Below are positions 22,703 to 30,632 of a stretch of 36,009 nucleotides of DNA, piece by piece (positions within the stretch are counted from its first letter, which is position 1; each line of letters begins with the position of its first letter). The stretch covers positions 1 to 36,009 of the forward strand of contig OMXP01000026.1 of NCBI GenBank assembly GCA_900315055.1, in the 5' to 3' direction. The position numbers and the translations under genes were made by a program. This DNA is from an uncultured Lachnospiraceae bacterium (GTDB lineage Bacteria > Bacillota > Clostridia > Lachnospirales > Lachnospiraceae). The notes beneath the pieces were generated by a model that had not been told where the DNA came from, made no database searches, and worked only from the letters and a program-made list of their open reading frames with translations.

Positions 22703-25519
22703 ATGAGCAACAAGAGACGAATCCAAAAGACAAAACAGAACGAGGATGTATTCAAAAAGCCTTCCGTATGGAAGAAGCTTTCGGACCGCGTAAAGGGAGC
22801 CTTCTCGAAGGTAAAGGCAAAGGCTGACAAGATCGGCTTTCACCCGGGAAAGAAGGGGCTCATCGTTGTTCTCACGGTTCTGGCTTTTCTTGCCGTATTC
22901 CTCATCCGGGCAGGGTACCTGTGTGCGTCCTATCCGGAGCAGAAGATCTCCATGGTAAACCTTACCGGAGAGAGCGGGGAGAACTGCACGGGACTTTCCG
23001 TGGAAGAGGGTCTGATGCGGGCGACGGAAAACGGCACCAACATCACCTACACCTTCGCGGAACCTGTCCCGGTTTATGAGATCACCTGGAAGGCCTCGAA
23101 CCTGTCCCGGACGAACTGCAGGTCGTACATCAAGCTGATCGATACGGACATCGAGGGCAGTACGATCATGGCAGCGGGCAGCAATGCCATCACCTTTGAG
23201 GGCGTTACACCCTCGACGACAGCGTCCGGCCTTTCGATCACGCCGGTCACCCTGCGGGGCGTGTCCTTTACCTGGTATGACTTTGTCGTGAACCCGCACG
23301 GCGCGTTCATCGCAGACAGCATGTCCGCTTTTGCGGTTGCCGCATCTGTCGTGGTACTTTTGGAACTTCTTCTCTTTGCCCTTGTCCGGAACGTGCACTT
23401 TGCCGCTGAAGGGAACGGTCTTCGCGGCAAAAAGAAGGCAGGAGAGGAGAAGGCAAAGAAGGGCGCAAAGGGCCCGGTGGTGCTCTCCGTCATCATCTTT
23501 TCCCTGCAGATCTTCTACACGGTATTTCTTGCACACCTTGCACTGACCAGTGACTGGGAGTCCTACACGAGAACCTATCAGCTCCTGTGCTACGTTCTCG
23601 AGAGTGTCTTTATTCTTCTTGTTCTCTCCCATGTGGGTGAGAAGAGGAGTGATCTGGCCTCTGAAGGTCACAAGGGAGCATGGGAGCTTCCGATCCTTCG
23701 GATCTTCCTTCTTTCCTTCATTGACTTTTCGATGGTGGAGATGCTCTACTCGGATCAGTTCTATCTGGACAATGCGGCCTCGATCATCGGGAACCTTCTG
23801 ATCTATGCGCTGCCCTACGTGGTGATGTACCTCATCACCCCCGGGAAGGCCTTCCGCAGGTTCTCGTATGCCCTGCCGCATGCCATCTGGCTCGGTGTTG
23901 CCATTGCAAACCACTACTACTTTGAGTTCCGCGGGCAGGCACTCGAGCTTGCGGACTTCTCCGGTGCATCGACGGCAAAGAACGTCCTTACCGACTACAG
24001 CTTTGCGCCCTCCAGTGAGATGATCGTCGTCTGCACGGCAAGCCTCATTCTGTTCCTCGTCATCCTGCAGGAGAATGAGCGCACGTTCCGGAAGAAGAAC
24101 GCGGTGCGGGAGGGCATCTCTGCCGCAGCGCTCATCTTCCTTCTCTGCTACATCCCGATGAACGCGCCGACGGTCAACCTCTGGAACACGAACATCGGAA
24201 CGAAGCACCACGGGTACGTGCTCTCCTTCGTCTCGTTTGCCCAGAAGTCCCTGGAGAAGCCGACGCCGGAGGGATACACCGCAGAGGCGGCAAAGGAGAT
24301 CCTGGACTCGTATGCGGACAGTGATGTCTCGCTTCTTTCGGAAGCCCCGGATACGGACGATCCCGCCGTCAACGTGATCGTCATCATGAACGAGGCGTTC
24401 TCGGATCTTCCGACGACGTATGGGTTTGAGACGGACCATGACTGCATGCCGTACATCCACTCCCTGTCCGGCTCCAATGTGAAGAAGGGCAAGATGATCG
24501 TCTCGGTCTTTGGCGGCACCACCGCGGATACCGAGTACGAGTTCCTGACGGGCAACAGCATTTCGTTCCTGAACAGCGGTGCGATTCCCTACTCCCAGTA
24601 CATTGACTCCGAGCAGGAGTCCCTCGCCTGGTACATGAAGGATGCGGGCTATGAGGTGAGCGCCTTCCACCCGTACCTGTCCAACGGCTACCGCCGGAAC
24701 GTGGTCTACCCGTACCTCGGGTTTGACCGCTTCATCGCAAAGGATACGGGCACGCTCCCGTATACCTCAAGACTTCGCTCCTATGTCGATGATGAGTCCG
24801 ATTTCAAGGACGTCATCTACTACTACGAGCACCAGAACAGCCTCGATTCGCTGGCAGCAGGAGAGAGCGCATCGAGTGAGACGTCAACCGGTTCGCCGTT
24901 CTTCCTCTTCAACGTGACGATGCAGAACCACGGCGGCTACAACTCGGAGGTGCCCGCGGTCGATGTCACCGTAAAGCCCACCGACGAGAACCTCGCCTCT
25001 TTCAGCCAGCTGCAGGAGTACCTCTCCCTGGTAAAGGAGACGGACAGCGCCTTTGAGCAGCTGACCGACTACTTCTCGAAGGTGAAGGAGAAGACCATCA
25101 TCCTGATGTTCGGCGATCATCAGCCGGGCATGGACGAGGACGTCTACGAGGCGATGAATCCCGACATGTACGCGGACGATGCCACGGTGGAGGAGAAGCT
25201 CAAGAAGTACACGGTTCCCTACATCATGTGGGCGAACTACGACCTGCCGGAGGGAGACCTTCCGGTGACGAGCCCGAACTTCCTGCACGCATTCCTTCTG
25301 GAAAATGCGGGACTTCCGCTGACAACCTATGATAAGCTGTGTGAGAGCGTCTGCCAGCAGTATCCGGCGCTCTCGGCAAACGGATTCCTTGACAGTGACG
25401 GCAACGCCCACGACGTGTCGGAACTCGACTCGGTGGATCTTCTCGAGGACTACAAGTTTGCCGCCTACTACAACCTGTTCGACAAGGACTTTGACTGGAA
25501 CTACTACCTGAAGCAATAG
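22703..25519 (+). CDS. LTA synthase / phosphoglycerol transferase family membrane protein
   Basis: This family moves glycerol-phosphate groups onto lipoteichoic acid or related surface glycans. The 938-residue protein has a basic cytoplasmic start and a first membrane helix (about 48-70). An outer domain of roughly 130 residues follows, then about six membrane helices, and a C-terminal sulfatase-fold catalytic domain from about residue 550. VFGGTTADTEYEFLTGNS holds the catalytic Thr (606 or 607), and MFGDHQPGMD holds a metal-binding Asp/His. The outer domain between helices 1 and 2 is an addition compared with LtaS. ATG 22703 lies next to a terminator and lacks a good ribosome site; TTG 22694 is an alternative. 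Confidence 0.85.
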   Translation: MSNKRRIQKTKQNEDVFKKPSVWKKLSDRVKGAFSKVKAKADKIGFHPGKKGLIVVLTVLAFLAVFLIRAGYLCASYPEQKISMVNLTGESGENCTGLSVEEGLMRATENGTNITYTFAEPVPVYEITWKASNLSRTNCRSYIKLIDTDIEGSTIMAAGSNAITFEGVTPSTTASGLSITPVTLRGVSFTWYDFVVNPHGAFIADSMSAFAVAASVVVLLELLLFALVRNVHFAAEGNGLRGKKKAGEEKAKKGAKGPVVLSVIIFSLQIFYTVFLAHLALTSDWESYTRTYQLLCYVLESVFILLVLSHVGEKRSDLASEGHKGAWELPILRIFLLSFIDFSMVEMLYSDQFYLDNAASIIGNLLIYALPYVVMYLITPGKAFRRFSYALPHAIWLGVAIANHYYFEFRGQALELADFSGASTAKNVLTDYSFAPSSEMIVVCTASLILFLVILQENERTFRKKNAVREGISAAALIFLLCYIPMNAPTVNLWNTNIGTKHHGYVLSFVSFAQKSLEKPTPEGYTAEAAKEILDSYADSDVSLLSEAPDTDDPAVNVIVIMNEAFSDLPTTYGFETDHDCMPYIHSLSGSNVKKGKMIVSVFGGTTADTEYEFLTGNSISFLNSGAIPYSQYIDSEQESLAWYMKDAGYEVSAFHPYLSNGYRRNVVYPYLGFDRFIAKDTGTLPYTSRLRSYVDDESDFKDVIYYYEHQNSLDSLAAGESASSETSTGSPFFLFNVTMQNHGGYNSEVPAVDVTVKPTDENLASFSQLQEYLSLVKETDSAFEQLTDYFSKVKEKTIILMFGDHQPGMDEDVYEAMNPDMYADDATVEEKLKKYTVPYIMWANYDLPEGDLPVTSPNFLHAFLLENAGLPLTTYDKLCESVCQQYPALSANGFLDSDGNAHDVSELDSVDLLEDYKFAAYYNLFDKDFDWNYYLKQ

Positions 25520-25528
25520 GAGAGCATC

Positions 25529-26008
25529 ATGGAAAAGATCACAAGTTTTACCATCAACCATCTGAAACTCGAGCCCGGTGTCTATGTCTCCCGGGTGGAT
25601 CATTACGGGGACACGGCGATCACGACCTTCGACCTTCGCATGACTGCGCCGAACCGGGAGCCGGTGATGAATACGGCGGAGGTGCACACGATTGAGCACC
25701 TCGGGGCGACCTTCCTTCGAAACGATCCCGCCTGGAAGGACCGCATCGTCTACTTCGGGCCGATGGGCTGCCGGACGGGTTTCTACATGCTGCTCTCCGG
25801 CGAGCTGACAAGCAAGGAAGTGGCACCCCTTGTGACACGCATGTTCGAGTTCATCCGGGACTTTGAGGGTGAGGTTCCGGGAGCCGCACCGCGCGACTGC
25901 GGAAACTATCTCGATCAGAACCTCGGGATGGCAAAGTACCTGGCAAAGAGATATCTCGACAATACCCTGTACGGCATTGGCGAGAAGCACCTTACCTATC
26001 CGGAATAA
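25529..26008 (+). CDS. luxS: S-ribosylhomocysteine lyase LuxS
   Basis: LuxS splits S-ribosylhomocysteine into homocysteine and the precursor of autoinducer-2, thus recycling methyl-cycle waste. The 159-residue protein has the HTIEH metal motif (His53, Glu56, His57), Cys124 as third metal ligand and the catalytic Cys81 in GPMGCRTGFY. Length and all active residues are normal. It begins nine bases after the LTA-synthase-family stop with AGGAGAGC upstream, and is therefore likely co-transcribed. Confidence 0.97.
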   Translation: MEKITSFTINHLKLEPGVYVSRVDHYGDTAITTFDLRMTAPNREPVMNTAEVHTIEHLGATFLRNDPAWKDRIVYFGPMGCRTGFYMLLSGELTSKEVAPLVTRMFEFIRDFEGEVPGAAPRDCGNYLDQNLGMAKYLAKRYLDNTLYGIGEKHLTYPE

Positions 26009-26013
26009 TCGGT

Positions 26014-26706
26014 ATGCAGAACGTCTGTATCTATCACATCGGAGAGATCTACCTGTTTGAGTATTATTTGAAGCCCGGGGAGTATGAGATCGATCCGGAC
26101 GACAAGGTGACAAGACTCCTTTCGGAGGCCGAAGAGCAGGAGAAGAAGGGCGGGCTGATGCTGGCGCTGCAGGATGCGGAGAAGGCAAAGGACCTGAACC
26201 CGGTGAGCACGAGGGTCTTTGAAAAGCTGGTCTCCCTGAATTTCCGTCTGAACCGGGTGCCGGTGATCCGCTCTCTTGTCGATGAGGCGTACCCTTACCT
26301 TGCCACCCCCTCGGAGCTTGCTTGGTACTACCGCTGGAAGGGATTCTGCGATCTCGAGAGCTATCAGCCGGAGCAGGCGGAGGTTCTCTACCGCTACAGC
26401 ATGCTCTTTGAAAAGAGCGAGAAGGCAAACGAGCAGGCAAAGGAGGAGATCCATTACCTCGAGGAAGCCCTGAAGAAAAAGATGCCGGATTACACGACGG
26501 CGCAGCTTCAGGAGAAGCTCAAAGGGTATGGCCTTCCCACGGGGCCGTCTGATATCACGATTGCCCTGTACTACCGGGCAGGAGAAGAGGCAGAAAGGAA
26601 AAACCTTCTGCAGCAGGCCCTCGACTGCTATACGATTGTCGATCTCTGGTCGAAGGATCGAGAAGTGGAAGAGAGAATCCAGGAGCTGGAACAGAAGCTT
26701 TCCTGA
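26014..26706 (+). CDS. TPR-like helical protein, function unknown
   Basis: This 230-residue protein starts five bases after luxS with no clear ribosome site, so it is probably translated by coupling. It has no signal or membrane segment. The sequence is helical and charged, with repeat-like units resembling tetratricopeptides: LLSEAEEQEKKGGLMLALQDAEKAKDLNP, then a unit around ELAWYYRWKGFCDLESY and one around ALYYRAGEEAERKNLLQQALDCY (given in part). This points to a protein-binding scaffold. The partner is unknown. Placement behind luxS is the only functional hint. Confidence 0.7.
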   Translation: MQNVCIYHIGEIYLFEYYLKPGEYEIDPDDKVTRLLSEAEEQEKKGGLMLALQDAEKAKDLNPVSTRVFEKLVSLNFRLNRVPVIRSLVDEAYPYLATPSELAWYYRWKGFCDLESYQPEQAEVLYRYSMLFEKSEKANEQAKEEIHYLEEALKKKMPDYTTAQLQEKLKGYGLPTGPSDITIALYYRAGEEAERKNLLQQALDCYTIVDLWSKDREVEERIQELEQKLS

Positions 26707-26714
26707 GATAAAGG

Positions 26715-26760
26715 AAGGAGAGAAGAGCGCGGCAGAAACCGCATTCTTCTCTCCTTTGTT
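26715..26760. terminator. shared terminator between convergent genes
   Basis: Bases 26715-26726 pair with 26745-26756 (12 bp) and GCGG (26729-26732) with CCGC (26739-26742) around CAGAAA. T-rich flanks on both sides (TTTGTTTG forward, CCTTCCTTTAT reverse) suit both the TPR-like gene and the minus-strand sucrase gene. Confidence 0.75.
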
Positions 26761-26765
26761 TGATT

Positions 26766-28229
26766 TCAGATCACAAAGTCATCCCTGACGGCAGAGCGCA
26801 TCTGCCAGGCTTTCATCATGGCATCTCCGCTGAGCTGATAGCCGGTCTCCTCCTCTTTCGGGAAGATGCGGGAGGTAAACACCGCATCGCCGTCGTTTAC
26901 AAAGATCTCGATGGAGCTGTGATCGATGAAGATCCGCAGCTGCTGCAGGCCGTTTTCCAGGACCCGCTTTCGCACCTCACCCTCGCCGTTGTTGAAGCGC
27001 CGCTTCATGTGAGAGCGGTCCACGGTGAAGAGCTGATGTTCATGATCATAGGAGATGATGAATCCTCCCCTGCCTCCATCCCGCGTAAAGAGATGAAGCT
27101 CCATGTCCTGCCCTCCGCAGTGAAGTTCGAGATCGCAGGCACGGGGAAGTGTTTTTGCGTCCTGCGGTACGACATCGCCCCGAAGGAGCTTCAGCTCCTC
27201 GATCGGCGTCTGAATCAGCCGGCGGCCCCGCATGCGAAGAACGCGCGGGAGCGTCAGGCATCCGGACCAGTCTTCATCGTCCGTCGGATAGACCGCATCG
27301 GGCAGTCCCATCCACGCAATGAGGATGGCGCGGTCCTTGTTGTGGTGAATGGTCGCGGCACACTCGGCCGCGTAGGAGTCGAATCCGCGATCCAGCACAT
27401 GGAACCGGCCGATCGGTGTGAAGGTCAGGGTCTCATAATCCATGTGGCCGATGAGATACCCGTTGTGGTTTCTCGCATTTCCACGCCCCGGAATGGTCAG
27501 GTGCTGCGGGCAGAAGAGCAGGATGTCCTGTCCGTTGATCTGCTCGATGGACGGGCACTCCCACATATCCCCGAAATCCTCAAAGCCCGGGACCTTCAGC
27601 TCCCCTAAAAACAACCAGCCGGAGAACGGCTCCTTCGAGGTGTAGACAAGGCAGCACCCCGTCTTATCCTTTCGCTGGGCGCCGAGGAGGATGTAGTAGC
27701 GTTGCGTTTTCGGATCGTGGATGATCTTCGGATCCCGCTGATGTTCCGTGTAGTCGGGATTCGGGCCAAAGAGCGGTGCTTCTGCCTTCTGTGCCGTGCC
27801 GTCCTCTCCAAGGCGTACCAGGCAGGTGTAGGACTTTCTCGTCCAGTCGCTGTCCCGGTGATTCCCCGTGTAATAGAGGTAGAGGGAGCCATGGCCTGCA
27901 AGGGCGGAGCCCGAGTAGGCACCCTTATTGTCCCACTCGGTATCGGGCTTTACGCAGACGCCCTCATTCTTCCAGGTGATGAGATCCGTCGAGGTCACAT
28001 GGTACCAGTACTTCAGGCCGTGCACGGCGCCCCAGGGGCACCACTGGTAGAAGAGGTGCCAGAGCCCGTCATGGTACCCGAAGCCGTTCGGGTCGTTCAG
28101 AAGCCCGGTGACCGGCTGAATGTGGTACGTCTGCCGGTAGGGCGATGCCGCAATGCGATCGTGCAGCGGCCGGATCTCTTCCGGATCCTTCAGAACACGG
28201 TAGCGTTCTTCTCTTGTCCAGGTCTTCAT
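26766..28229 (-). CDS. scrB: sucrose-6-phosphate hydrolase / beta-fructofuranosidase (GH32)
   Basis: This enzyme cleaves sucrose or sucrose-6-phosphate, or other beta-fructosides, into fructose plus glucose or its phosphate. The 487-residue protein lacks a signal peptide, so it is intracellular. GH32 motifs are complete: LLNDPNG with nucleophile Asp46, RDP with Asp166 and ECP with acid/base Glu224. The catalytic propeller is followed by a beta-sandwich domain (about 330-487), with FIDHSSIEIFVNDG near the end. The start overlaps the CYTH gene stop in ATGA. No PTS or permease gene is nearby, so the exact substrate is open. Confidence 0.9.
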   Translation of the reverse strand: MKTWTREERYRVLKDPEEIRPLHDRIAASPYRQTYHIQPVTGLLNDPNGFGYHDGLWHLFYQWCPWGAVHGLKYWYHVTSTDLITWKNEGVCVKPDTEWDNKGAYSGSALAGHGSLYLYYTGNHRDSDWTRKSYTCLVRLGEDGTAQKAEAPLFGPNPDYTEHQRDPKIIHDPKTQRYYILLGAQRKDKTGCCLVYTSKEPFSGWLFLGELKVPGFEDFGDMWECPSIEQINGQDILLFCPQHLTIPGRGNARNHNGYLIGHMDYETLTFTPIGRFHVLDRGFDSYAAECAATIHHNKDRAILIAWMGLPDAVYPTDDEDWSGCLTLPRVLRMRGRRLIQTPIEELKLLRGDVVPQDAKTLPRACDLELHCGGQDMELHLFTRDGGRGGFIISYDHEHQLFTVDRSHMKRRFNNGEGEVRKRVLENGLQQLRIFIDHSSIEIFVNDGDAVFTSRIFPKEEETGYQLSGDAMMKAWQMRSAVRDDFVI

Positions 28230-28768
28230 TTTCCGCCTCCTTCCTCCCCGTGAGGAAGTCTTGTCTGAATCCAGTAGGCGCCCATCGACTGTCCCGGAAG
28301 GCCGGTGACGTCGTCCGTCAGGTACCGCTCCAGGTGATCAGTCCTCGGATCATAGGCGTTTGCCACCTCTTCCGACGGATATTCGATCTCCGCATAGGAA
28401 AACGCGGTCGGTGTCCCATCATCGACGCGGGAGACCTCGAGGACAAGACCGTTCTGCAGCTGATAGCTTTTCCGGACCTTCGGGATGAGCGGCGCGCCGA
28501 TCATTTCCTTCAGGGATTCAAACTTGTCCGTCTCGATCGGAAACTCGAGCTCCTGCCGGGAAAGTCCCAGGCCCTTCTTGAAGCAGAGGATGTAGGCACA
28601 GTGTCCCTCTGTCACGTTGTCCTCCTTCCGGATCCGGACGGTCGGCTCGACGGACAGATACCCCTGCTCCATCTTTTCGACCTTCAGAAGAGGCAGGGTG
28701 ATCCCGGACTCCTCCGGAAAGCCGGAAACCATCCACTTGCGCTCGATTTCCATGTGGTTGTACTCCAT
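28226..28768 (-). CDS. CYTH domain protein
   Basis: CYTH proteins are triphosphate-binding tunnel enzymes such as inorganic triphosphatases, with roles that are often unknown. The 180-residue protein has the ExExK signature EIERK (Glu7, Glu9, Lys11) and further barrel strands with charged inner faces (TVRIRKED, CAYILCFKKG, LEVSRVDDG, AEIEYPS). AAGGAGGGA precedes ATG at 28768. It is the first gene of a two-gene unit with the GH32 gene. No obvious biochemical link between the two is known to me. Confidence 0.82.
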   Translation of the reverse strand: MEYNHMEIERKWMVSGFPEESGITLPLLKVEKMEQGYLSVEPTVRIRKEDNVTEGHCAYILCFKKGLGLSRQELEFPIETDKFESLKEMIGAPLIPKVRKSYQLQNGLVLEVSRVDDGTPTAFSYAEIEYPSEEVANAYDPRTDHLERYLTDDVTGLPGQSMGAYWIQTRLPHGEEGGGK

Positions 28769-28899
28769 GACAGTTCCCTCCTTCAGCAGTATTCCAGATT
28801 TATTCTATCAGGATCCGGCGGTTTTTTGGAATTCGTTTTGGATGTATAATAAAACAGCTTTTGCGGCTGAAAAGCACATGAAGATAAAGGAGTTCTTTT
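28769..28899. promoter_or_regulatory. divergent promoter region, CYTH-scrB / rfbD
   Basis: A perfect forward TATAAT lies at 28845-28850, about 50 bases before rfbD; no good -35 is visible for it. In the reverse direction TAGAAT near 28800-28806 could serve the CYTH gene. AAAGGAG ahead of rfbD is its ribosome site. Confidence 0.5.
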
Positions 28900-29829
28900 A
28901 TGAAGGTATTTGTTACGGGCGTTGCGGGCCAGCTTGGCCACGATGTGATGAATGAACTGGCAAAAAGAGGGATTGAGGGCGTCGGCACGGACATGGCTCC
29001 TGCCTATGCCGGCATTCAGGACGGCTCTGCGGTGACCACCATGCCGTATGTCTCGCTGGATATCACGGACGCGGCTGCGGTAGAGAAGACCATCGAGGAG
29101 ATTCACCCCGATGCGATCGTCCACTGCGCTGCCTGGACGGCCGTGGATATGGCAGAGGATGACGACAAGGTGGCGAAGGTGCGCGCGGTCAACGTGGGAG
29201 GCACGCAGAACATCGCCAATGCGGCAAAGAAGATCGACGCGAAGATGCTCTATCTCTCCACGGACTACGTCTTCAACGGCCAGGGCACGACGCCCTGGGA
29301 TCCGGACTGCAAGGACTATCAGCCGCTGAACGTCTACGGCCAGACAAAGCTCGACGGTGAGCTTGCGGTTGCAAAAACGCTGACAAAGTACTTCATCGTC
29401 CGCATTGCCTGGGTCTTCGGCCTGAACGGCAAGAACTTCATCAAGACGATGCTGAACGTCGGCAAGACCCATGACACCGTCCGCGTCGTCGATGATCAGA
29501 TCGGCACCCCGACCTACACCTATGACCTTGCAAGACTTCTCGTCGACATGATTGAGAGTGAGAAGTACGGCTACTATCACGCAACGAACGAGGGCGGATA
29601 CATCTCCTGGTATGACTTTACCGTGGAGATCTACAGGCAGGCAGGCTACACCACAAAGGTTGTCCCGGTGACAACCGCGGAGTACGGCCTCTCGAAGGCA
29701 AAGCGCCCGTTCAACTCAAGACTTGACAAGAGCAAGCTGGTAAAGAACGGCTTCACGCCCCTTCCCACCTGGCAGGATGCGCTGAGCCGGTACCTTGTGG
29801 AGCTGAAGAAAGCCGGGTTTCTTGACTGA
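28900..29829 (+). CDS. rfbD: dTDP-4-dehydrorhamnose reductase-type SDR enzyme
   Basis: RfbD performs the last step of dTDP-L-rhamnose synthesis, an NADPH-dependent reduction. The 309-residue protein has the nucleotide motif TGVAGQLG (6-13), the LSTDYVFNG segment, the catalytic YGQTK (Tyr/Lys pair) and the family-typical YHATNEG and WQDAL stretches. Partner genes rfbA, rfbB and rfbC are not in the window, so they must lie elsewhere or the enzyme has another sugar-nucleotide substrate. Its stop overlaps the next ATG by one base (TGATG). Confidence 0.9.
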   Translation: MKVFVTGVAGQLGHDVMNELAKRGIEGVGTDMAPAYAGIQDGSAVTTMPYVSLDITDAAAVEKTIEEIHPDAIVHCAAWTAVDMAEDDDKVAKVRAVNVGGTQNIANAAKKIDAKMLYLSTDYVFNGQGTTPWDPDCKDYQPLNVYGQTKLDGELAVAKTLTKYFIVRIAWVFGLNGKNFIKTMLNVGKTHDTVRVVDDQIGTPTYTYDLARLLVDMIESEKYGYYHATNEGGYISWYDFTVEIYRQAGYTTKVVPVTTAEYGLSKAKRPFNSRLDKSKLVKNGFTPLPTWQDALSRYLVELKKAGFLD

Positions 29830-30614
29830 TGCATCGAAACTACATCTTTGATTTCTACGGAACGCTGGTCGATATCCATACGGACGAGAACCAGCGCCTT
29901 CTCTGGCATGACCTGACGAACCTCTACGCGCGTTACGGCGCGGACTATCCGCAGGGAGAGCTGAGAAAGACCTACAACGATCTCTGCAGGAAGGAGAAGA
30001 AGTCTCTTCAGGAGAGGCTTCACTGCCCGTATCCCGAGATTGATCTGTACCGCGTGTTTTACGCGCTCTTTGAACAGGCGCCTGCCCATCACCGGGCAGA
30101 GCTTGTCTTTGACGAGAGCACGCCAAGGCTCATCGGTGCCGTGTTCCGCACGCTTGCGACAAGGCGCTTCCACGTCTTTGACGGAACAAGGGAGACGTTG
30201 AAAAAGCTGAAGGCCCTGGGATGCGGGGTGTACCTGCTCTCCAATGCGCAGCATGTCTTCACGCAGGCGGAGCTTGAGATGACAGGACTTCTGCCTCTCT
30301 TTGATGCGGCGTACATCTCTTCGGACGCCGGGATCAAGAAGCCGGATCCTGCATTCATGAACAGACTTCTGACGGAGCAGCACCTGAACCGGTCGGAATG
30401 CGTCATGGTCGGCAACGAGATCGGCTGTGATCTCAAGGTTGCGGCAGCCTCCGGGACCCGCGGGATCCTTCTCAATACGCCGACCAATCACCTGACAAAA
30501 GAGGAGATTTCGGCGGGACTTCGCCCGCTCCTTCAGGCGTATCCGGATTTTTCCTGGTCTGTCATCGAGGATGGGAAGATTGAGCGCCTTCCGAAAGTCG
30601 AAGGCCTGTTTTAG
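29829..30614 (+). CDS. HAD-superfamily hydrolase
   Basis: This is a cytoplasmic HAD-fold protein of 261 residues with the four expected motifs: DFYGTLVD (nucleophile Asp8), LLSNAQ, KKPDP and GNEIGCD. The second Asp of the usual DxD is Tyr10, as in a known subgroup beginning D-x-Y-G-T-L-V-D, so phosphatase activity may be low or use another base. The helical cap (about 15-110) is large. The TGATG overlap with rfbD and 18 bases to the next gene suggest a three-gene unit. The substrate cannot be told from the sequence. Confidence 0.82.
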   Translation: MHRNYIFDFYGTLVDIHTDENQRLLWHDLTNLYARYGADYPQGELRKTYNDLCRKEKKSLQERLHCPYPEIDLYRVFYALFEQAPAHHRAELVFDESTPRLIGAVFRTLATRRFHVFDGTRETLKKLKALGCGVYLLSNAQHVFTQAELEMTGLLPLFDAAYISSDAGIKKPDPAFMNRLLTEQHLNRSECVMVGNEIGCDLKVAAASGTRGILLNTPTNHLTKEEISAGLRPLLQAYPDFSWSVIEDGKIERLPKVEGLF

Positions 30615-30632
30615 AAAATTGGAGGAAGAACT

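Noticed and set aside
22625..24670. Minus-strand frame of 681 codons
   Set aside because: It is antisense to the LTA-synthase-family gene, is rich in Arg/His/Asp/Gly as expected of an antisense reading, and shows no family motif.
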